A DNA stretch of 23,755 bases from assembly GCA_019648995.1 (NCBI GenBank), contig BLXT01006781.1:251592-275346 (forward strand). Direction: 5' to 3'. The notes under the pieces were generated by a model that was not told the DNA's origin, made no database searches, and saw nothing but the letters and a program-made list of their open reading frames with translations. This stretch comes from Plakobranchus ocellatus (Eukaryota; Mollusca; Gastropoda; Plakobranchidae). Shown here piece by piece: positions 10,501 to 20,522 of this stretch (the stretch's first letter is position 1; each line of letters opens with the position of its first letter). A program made the position numbers and the translations under genes.

Positions 10501-13500
10501 CAGATGAGCCAAGTTCACATTCCTGTCCTGCCTATGGGTTCAGGCTCAATCAGTGTCCTAAGGTCGGCCACAACTCCTATGGGGAGCCCTACAAGAGGTG
10601 GTGAGGTTTTTACTAGTAGCAGGCCGCCTTCAGCAATGGATGCCCGTTTTGATGAGCAGGTAGAAAAAGATTAAAAGTCAAAATAAAAATCTGAGCAAAA
10701 AATACAGGCTCAAATCTATTTATGTGTATTAATGCAACTAAATTTCTTTTGGTACTTTTCATTACAAGGTATGCTTGATGCCTAAATAAAGGACACAGTA
10801 ATAGATGCACATAATAAACAATTCAGCAGTACAAATCTGTTGTCATTAGATTTCTTGATTTTTTTTTTGTTTGGATCTAAGATGATTTCTAAGAATGTTA
10901 TAAGTTCTAAGTTAGAGTATCCTTTTTGAAAGTTGGATCTTTTAGTTTGATTTGAATGCCATATGCCAATAAAAGGCTTTAAAATGGAAGTTATTTTCAG
11001 TTGTCATTAAATTTTAGCTGTGTTCAATAAATCCAAATCACAATATATTGATTTTTCACTTGCTGTTAAATATATATTTTTTGCATTATGGTAATCATGA
11101 GCGACACATAGTGTGCTTTACATTTTCCATTTATAAATTTTTGCATCTTACTACATACAAATGAAGAAAAAATCAATCTGAACTTCTTGGAAAAATGATA
11201 CTGCAAAACTGAATACAAATGCACATATCCTTTGGAATAGCATTACCCACTTTTCCCCATCTTCTCCGGACCTATCCAAAGGAGATTGGGGATTGGGAGG
11301 GTAACAAATATAGAAGGACAGAAATTCATCTACGCCCCTAACTCTCAGAAACGCAAACCCTGCCCCCGACTCCTCTTGAATCCTCATGTCTTGGCCCGTC
11401 CTGTGGCTCGCCCTGTGGCCCGTGCCAAACGTTCTCTGCACAAAAATCAGATGACTCACATCTCACCTGTTTCTGCCAACTTGGAAGATTCGACTGGTCC
11501 TCTGAGCAGCCCTCTCGGCCCAGGAGGGCTAGGCGGTGGAGCAGGGGGCATGGTCACTCCTGGCAACAGCTTTATACAGAATCTGCGTGACAATGTGGGC
11601 AACAAGTTTTCTGTGGTTAGTATTCTATTATCATTATGAAAAAAACAAATAACAGTCTGTCATAACTGTGCAAGTATGATGTGAAACTAAAATGCCAGGA
11701 AACATGATTTCAAATCAAGATTTCATCAATTAGTGCAAATCAGTGACTTAAACGATGTTGACATGTACATTTTTATTGTCAGAGAGGCTGTTTTAAAACA
11801 CTCATCAATCTTAATGGCATTTCATTCAGACTTACCAGGAATTAGGATAGATTGTGCCTTTTTCTTTCTCCCTCTTTTTCCTTGTGAATAATAATGACTA
11901 TGCTGCAACATCTGATTGGGTTTGAATAAAGGTATATAAAAATCCATTTTCATATCTATAATGTATTGGTGACTTTGTAAAAAAATTGTTTCCAAAGAAA
12001 AAAAAGGACCAATCATGGTGCTTAAGAAGATTTGTCTTTCCACTAGACCAAATAATTCACCTCACTCACATAGGTTTGCTTTCAAGGCAATGATTTTTTG
12101 TTTGCTTTTCAAAGGTTGGAAAATGTATGGAGATAGATTGTTTCTGTGATGAGTGTATGTAAAGTATTTCTTAATTTTCATTTATGAAGAAACAAAAATG
12201 ATTTGAATTAACTCTTTTTTTTTTTAAACTGTTGTTTCTAAAACTTTTTTCATAAGGAATACTCTCAATAGTTTTTTTTTTTTTTTTTTTTTTNNNNNNN
12301 NNNNNNNNNNNNNNNNNNNNNNNNNTTTTGTAAAATGGGCTTGTGAAAGTTGAAATTTTGGCGAGGAAAGAGTGCATTCATATTTTGTTTCAAGGCAATA
12401 GAAAGAGAAAAAATATTGTTGATTATGCTCACAATTATTCAGACATACATACTTAAACTACAATTTTATAGAACGAAGAAAAAATGTTTGTCTGTTTATT
12501 TATTTATTTTATGATCCAGCATTAATTTTCTAATGATTTCTCAAAATGCATTAGCTAACTGAATATCTTCAAATATTGAATAGGCCATAATACAACAAAA
12601 ACACAAAAATGCATTTAACGATTGCCTTTGAGGATGAAAATGTAATAGCAGCATATCATGTATTGATTTTTTCATAAAAGATGGAACATATTTCAATTTT
12701 TCTTTTTGTGCTAAAGTTATGTTGAGTTGCTTTCATTATATTAAACAGTTATACTCATATGGGTAGTACATTTGTGAGACACCCTGAGCAAAGTATACAC
12801 ATGTCAAATTTTGACATTTGTACTTTAAGTAAAAAAATTATGACACTAACACAATTGCGTGTTATTTCTATGAACATTTAAAGACATGCAGGTTACTACT
12901 TTCTGACGCACTGAAGTTTTGAGAAAAACAGAGTTAAAGTTAGCAAACTTCAGCAATATTTTTAAAAACTAGTTGTCTTTAAAAATCAGTTTTAAAAAGA
13001 TTGAGACTGTCATGAAGCATGACATTAATATTGAATGGTTGAGAAATGGTATTTGATTCATGTTCAAGCAAAAAAGAAAAATGGGTCTGAACTTGATTTT
13101 TGCATTTAAAGAGCTATTTTGCTCTGGGTGGCTCAAATTTATTTTAGATTTTATTTGCTGTATATAGAAATGAAGCTATTTCATAAAATTCAAAGGCTAT
13201 AACCATTTTCTGCTACAAGTACAAGGGATATATATTTTTTCAATAGCGTTTGAATGATGTAATAGGTAGTTACAGTTGGAGATAAGCACTTGGAAAGATT
13301 TATTAAGAGAACGTATCAAAATAGTTTCAGCAGATGTATTATCCTGGCACACTATTGGAAGATTTTGAAAAAAAATTGCTTCTGAAAAAGCTTAATAATT
13401 TATTTAAAATTTTCTGCAATAATATTTTCAAGAGTTCATACTTTTTATTTACTATTTACTCTACATTTCTTGGCCAAATAAACTTTTTAGGGCTTTATTT

Positions 13501-16500
13501 TTGTTAACCTTGCATTTAATATCTTTTGGATTATCATTTGGGAGACGTTTTCAGGAAAGGCATGCTCAGCAAATTGTGTAGGCCCTTGAATAAATTCAAA
13601 CTACATTGTGTAGAAACTTGGTTATTTGTAAAAAGGAATTTTAAAGTTATGTCTTTAATTTTCCTTTTTTCTGCTTAATTTCACATTTCTGAAAAGAATC
13701 TTGCATGTATTCTTTTAATTTTTTGGCATATTTTAAAAACCTTAATGTTTCTTTCTTTTATGTTCAGGAGCTGTTGAACGGCAGTATGTTTAGGACAGAG
13801 TTGCCTGTCATGACTGATTCTCCAGGAAGTATGTGTTAAATATATGAAAAGATAGGTTTCGAACCACATATTTTTAGATTTTGCATAAAAACTGGGCTAA
13901 ATTGCAAGCTGTCTTTCCCTTCAATTATAAACTTCTTTTGTCCCATCTACAATATAATATACTAAATTCACTAATAGTTGATACGGTTTATTTATTTCTT
14001 TATCTACAATAAAATAATAGTGATGTAATAAAGTTTATCTTTGTATCAGTTTTAAAAAATTAAATGTTGTGCATGCAATTTGACAACACATTTGAAAAAA
14101 TAAGGTATTTTACCAAACAATTTTGTTTTCTTTATATAGCAGTCACAGGAAAATGTTATCTCACACAACAGTTTCTAGAATCTTCTATACTCATCACAAA
14201 AAAGGGGGGGGGGGGGGGGGCTTTTTTTTGGTCAGATGGCTTTTGGTTTGATTGCCTGAGAGCATACAACTTTTTTTTTCTGTTATTGCCTTTCACTGAG
14301 CAAAAAAATTAATCAATGTAAGCTATTGCACTCATTTTATTCAACTGGCTTTCTTATTGCTGAACTAACTCACTTTAGCTATGTTTTATCGAGCTCCTTT
14401 TTTCTGTAATTTTCTTCATTGACAGTTGACCTTTCCCTGAGATGCTTGAAACACTTGCTTCCCAAAGATATTGCCCTTCAGCTAATGGCACGCTGGTACA
14501 CTACCCGTAATTCCCCTGGTGTCTCAGGCAGCATCTCGGAATGGACTATGTTCACTACATGTCTTTTAAATCTTATGGGTTATGACACAACCAAGCTGGG
14601 ACTCACTGCTAAGGTTATAGACTGTGTTTATGTTGTTTAAAATTTTCATAAATGATATTAAGATATCTTAAAGGTTTTACATTTTAAAGCTTGCAGCATT
14701 TGCACTGTGTGAAAGCATAATTTGTAAGTGGAAAGGAAAACTCATCAAATTTTTGGGTCAAGACAAACCACTTTACTTACATTCACATGCTACAGCACAA
14801 AAAGAATAGATGGGGAAAGTGATGGGAAGCATAAAAAAAGGATTGTAAAATTAAGATAAAGATAACTAATAGTCTGCAAAATTAAGAATGTTGTGTAATG
14901 GAAAGAGGGAAGCTGTATGCCCCCCATCCCCCCAAAAGCCACTGAATAGTAATAAACAAGTAAGAACGGAATGCAATGAACTGCTCTGTTTTTGTGCTTC
15001 CCTCTCTAAATGGTTCTCTCTTACTACAGGAGCGGCAAGACAGCCCATCTTCACCTCTTATGCTATCTAAGCGAGCACGACCTTCAGAAAAAGGAGCAGA
15101 TGAGGTTTGTATGCACAAATGGTAAAACTTTTTATGTATGTTTGATATTTTAGTAGTAGAAGGTTGCATGAAATTCTTGTTGTAACCAGATTTTCTTGCA
15201 TATGCATCAGCCCTCTAGTTTTTAGGCAAAACTTCTGGTTTATGCTCTTTAAGAGTTTTAGCCAGTGCATTTGTATTATTACCAGTGGAGTATACGTCCA
15301 TCATATTGGCTTTATATCTCGGACCTTCATTTGAGTGCATAATTGAAAAAACATTCTTTCAATTTTGTGTACTTTCTTTACTCTTTTGTTTTGTTTTCTC
15401 CTGATTTCTCTGTCCTCTGCCACTGGGATTTCACATTTTTGTTACATAAGCAATAACTGTTTCCAGTTACCTTCAAAATTTATGCAGACAGACCTAACTG
15501 TGGGGGTACTATAGATCCTTAATCATTAGATAAAATTCTCTGCAATGAATGTGCCAATGGCAAGATGTTACAATACATGGTTTCTATCTTCATTTTTTTT
15601 TTTCAAGTTTATCTTCAAATTCCATATCAAAGTTACCATAAAAGTGAATAAAGCAGAGACTGAAGTCCCTCTTTTAAATGTAAAGAACAATAAGATCAAA
15701 TACAGGATAGAGAAATGATGGGATATGTTGAACCTACAAGGGCTTGTAGAGAAATTGACTTGAAAATAAATTGACAATATGAACTCATTTTCATTTGTCG
15801 AGTTTGTTAAATGAATGTCACAAATTCTGCTTGGTCAATCAGAAATTTGCTTTATGCCATTTGTTCCTAGTCACAGAAAAGATAAGCCAGGAGTTTATTT
15901 TCTCATATCAAATTATTATGCAACTCAAGAACTTACTCAACTATAGGAGAGATTAGTGAAAAGACTAGTGACCACAAGCTTTTTCTTTACTTTGGTGGTC
16001 ATATTGATGAGGAATAACTGTAAAAAAATTGAATGATTCTCTTAGTATAGAAGAACTTGAGAACAATATGAAATGATAACCTGTCTGAACTTACTCCTGT
16101 GTATTGTGCCATTGATTCATACATGTTCTGTTACCTTTGTCTTGAAGGACTGGGGCTATATGTTAGGCACAAAACACCATCAACACTCTCTGTCATCCAT
16201 ACAAGTTTTAAAGCTTCTTCCTGCCTCCCTTACCTCTGGCTCTGGTGGCCCTGAGAGTGGTAGGGTGGACCTTGATGACGGCATGAATGATCACAGCCAC
16301 CGATTTTCTAGACCTTGTGCCATCAATACATCGGCCCCTTTGTTCCCCTTTTGTCCAGCAGTTCTTTTAGCTCTTCACATGGCCTATGAGGTATGTGTTA
16401 TAAACAGCAAGTGCCGTGGAGAGAAAAAAAAATCTTTCCATGAATGTTGAATTAGAAGAAAATCCTATTTGTTAATAATTTTGAGGGGATAAAAGCTTTT

Positions 16501-19500
16501 GTTTTGGCCACTGTATAATATAATACACCATAATTTGGGTCTTCTTATTTATTATCCAAAATCTTGATAAATATGCATTTCAAAGGAAATTATTTCTTTA
16601 ATAGCAAATAAGCATTTTGTTAGGGTTTTTAAAGATATATATTTATATAGGCTTATCTTTCAGGAGCAAATCTTTTTGATTCTCTTTCTCTTTCTTGGCA
16701 AGCTATAGGAAAAGAGATGATACTTGTACTTGACAGGTTATTCATTGTGGCGTTGCTTTCATAGATTATAGTTAAATTCAAATTCTAGAAAAGCTAGATA
16801 TGAAAATATAATATATACTTAGATCCATTCTTCCTAAATATAGATGTAAAAAGTGTAATCTTTCCTGTGTCTCTTACCAGAGCTTATAAGAACCATATGC
16901 TTGGTGTTATATTTAAATAGCCCTTTTAAAAATAGCTTTAGCTTTTGAAATTACAAGAGTTATTACTGGTCAGCTTCAAGTCATTACCAAATATATGGAA
17001 TAAGAAAGCTACATCAGCCCAAGAACTGAATTAATTTGCACCCAAAGAAAAGGTCCAGGTAGAACCAAATAAATGGTGCAATAATTTTAACAACCACATA
17101 TCTGTGTTTACTTTTGAAATTGAGAATTTGAAGTTAATGTTGTTTAGTTGTCAAAAAAAAAAATTGTTTGTATAATTAAAAGATAATAATCGAATCTTAA
17201 GCATATTATATGTTTGTTTGTTTTTCCTTGCCAAGGAAAGGTTGTTATTAAAATAGAAAATAGAAGGTAAATGAAAGACTCAATGCAAAAGATATTTGCA
17301 ATCTGAACTAATGCCACATAATGTTGTGCTTATATTAAATTGTATATATATTGATATAATGTAAACCAAAAGATATTTTACTTTTTGTTCTCTCAAATTG
17401 AGTGAAGTAAAATTTATCTTGTACTTGTATTTTTTTGGCTGTGTTTAGGAAGTGAAGTTAAATGTTCTTCTGCAAGAGGAATTGACACCTTTTGCTCCAC
17501 TCATACATCAGATTGCTTGGTAAGTTCATCTCAGCGCTATTTTTATTTACTGATTGCAGTCTGCTTATCTAATTTTTTTCCCGCAGTGAATCCTTGTACT
17601 TATTTACTTGATATAATAAGTTATTATTTTAAATCCGTCGTTGCAGGCTTGATTTTTTGACCACCAGAAATGGACAAATAATCTTGCATGTGGACCAATA
17701 TTTTAGTCAACTGCCTCACTATTTATAGATGTCTCCAATAAATTGTCAGGAAAGGAGCACTTAATTTTTTTATTTTTTTTGTATTGCAAATCATTGTTAT
17801 TAAAATGATAGGGCCATTTTAACAACTGTGTTGGTCTTTTAATAGTTGCTTTTCTGAACAAAAAAGATAATATTTCTAAAATTCTATCTTACAGAAAACA
17901 CTTGTACCCATTTCACAATTTCTTTGACAAATGGCCCAGTAACTTATGAAAATTGAAGATAATTTTGGGGCTTAAGCATCGCTTTAAAACCAGACATCAC
18001 CATTATCATTATTTTTTTTATCCTTCTAATTATTTTTATCCAATATTTATTTTTCAATTCTTATTGTTGCTGTTCTAAATTGATGATTATTCTCTTGGTA
18101 TTTACAGTGATTTGCGGTGCGAAAGCTATGCTGACTACTACAGGCGTGACTTTCCACGCTTGTTTGGAGAAGTAGATGATCTCAGTCAGATATCTGAGGG
18201 TACGGTTGAAAAATGTAGTTCGAGTATGGTTTTACATTTGGGATCAATCAATTGGTCTGAACTTTAATTTGAGGATGTATTATGGGATGCTTTTAGCCTT
18301 ATGGGAAAACAAGAAACATGCAAAGTTTGGAGTATGCCTTGGAGAGTCCTGGACAGACAATATATAAAGCATAATTCTGGCTTAAAATCTGAGATAGAAC
18401 TCCCACAATATTTTGTATCTGGGTATATTGCAGAATTAAAAGCTGTGAAGTATATACACACACGCACACATTAAGTTGAAACAATTGGACTTCTGAAAGC
18501 TTTTCACACAAAAAAAAGTGAACTAAAAAAAATAATAAAGCATGTAGAAAGGCATAGCATACATTTTTTAGCATTAATTTTTCAATTTATGGAGTATTTT
18601 GAAAACGGAGTAATATTTTTTAAAGTCAATGCATGCAATTTTAATAGAGACTGACAAAAAAAAAGACTGACTCGTAACTCAAGTACTTCTTTAAATTTAT
18701 CTCCTTTTGATCAAGTGGAGTGGCTTGTGTGGTAATCATAAAAATACATAAAATTAATGCCTGTTTAGCTGTAGTTTTGTAGAATAATGGGAAAATTGCT
18801 CCAAATACTCCCTAATTATCTTCTTAAAGCCACAGAAAGTAATAGTAATAACAAAATAACATTATGGTAAGCAAAACAAATTTGCTTCAAGGTAGGAATA
18901 TCTAAAGAACGAATGTTCCACATCAGCAAGGTTATACTCGGCTATAGGAAAATGTCTTATATGTATATTCCTCAAAAATTGACAGCTGAACATCACTAAA
19001 CCCCAAAACGAAACACCATTCAGATGAACTAGAGATAATGGTATAAAATATCCCCAGTCTGAAATGTTTAAATTTCTGACTCGGTGACAAAAATATGCCT
19101 CTATTTCCTGGGTATGAGAAGGCATTACGCACATGGAATTTCTATAAAAGAGGAAAACAGTAAGCTCAAATGATGTAATTCTTCTTTACATATGCTGGAA
19201 AAAACGCTTTATTGCGGAATGGCAATGAGCATCCACACTCATTGGCACACTAAAGATGCTCTGAAACAGCTAGGTTTTCTCATTCTCACATATCCTGGGT
19301 ACAGTCAGGCGGTGGTCCTTTTTTTTCCCTGGTTCCTCAGCAAGAGAAATACCCAAAAGCAAGCCACTATGACACAATGCTGATGTTAAGGCCAATGTTC
19401 AGTTGTGATTAGACGAAAGTCTGCTGATTTCTTCACTGACAGGATACAGAATTTATTCCAGTGTTAACAGTGCTGTGTTGATTGTAGTGGAATTATGTTG

Positions 19501-20476
19501 AAAAATGAGGTGTCATTTATGCATAAGTGATAGAAATCAGAAAGTTGTGGCCAAACAAGCATTACTTTTCAGCACACCCTCATATAGTAACTCAAACTGA
19601 TGGAAGCAATCATCATCATATTAACAAAATATTGTGACATACATACAAATAAATTATATATAATACTCTTTGATGCACAAACCAATCTGGTTCACATATA
19701 AATGATTGTATGCAGTACTCTAATGTTATCTGAAATAATGCATTGAATATAATTATATAAATAATTGTAGAAATGCAGTTGTAATTTTAAAATACAAAAC
19801 TGTGGCATAACTGAGCAGTCTCTCCTTAACTAGGAACAATCTCAGTCCATCAGAACACCAATAAAGGTGCTATCAGACAAAGAGATAGAATTGGTGTTTA
19901 GTAGCAAATCATACGTATAATTAGTGACATCACTTTTCATCACTGTATACTTTAACTTATCACAATATGTAAATATGCAAACCTTATACTATTCTTATGG
20001 TTGACACAAAGCTCAAGATAAACCAAGCAAATGGGCTCTGCCTCAGAGTACATAACATGTGAAGGTTAGGTGCCCGATTCTGGTACTCATTTAATAGCTG
20101 CAGTGAGCCAGATAAGTTGTGATCCTGGAAACAAGGCTAAGAGTGGCAGTGTGCTCAAGTTTGCTCCTAATTGGCCCAAAGTTTGCCCAGGTTTTCCCAT
20201 TGCTTGCCCAAGTATCCAAGTATGTTTGTTGTCTGAGTTTTTGTTCGATATTAATATACACAAGTTTGTCACCTCCAACTTGTGAGGGATATCAGTCTAT
20301 AATTTGGTCTGAGGAGTTTTGAAACCCTTAGCTATAGCTAAAGAGCCTGCTTCTTGCCTCCAAATTTTGATGCGGAATGGTCGGTTTGGAAGTCTATTCA
20401 GTATATTTGTGCTTTATACAACTGCTCATTCCCCACTATCCAGGGGCATGTTCTATAGGCAAAGTTAATACGGGGC

Positions 20477-20522
<46 letters not shown>

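Noticed and set aside
11151-11459. 102-codon minus-strand frame over exon h
   Set aside because: Shadow of the G+C-rich coding exon on the other strand.
12171-12377. 68-codon minus-strand frame
   Set aside because: Spans the N gap and a poly-T run, so it is an artefact.
16073-16147. Upstream extension of exon l in the same frame
   Set aside because: Similarity to APC1 starts exactly at 16148 after a good acceptor, and exon k joins there in phase.
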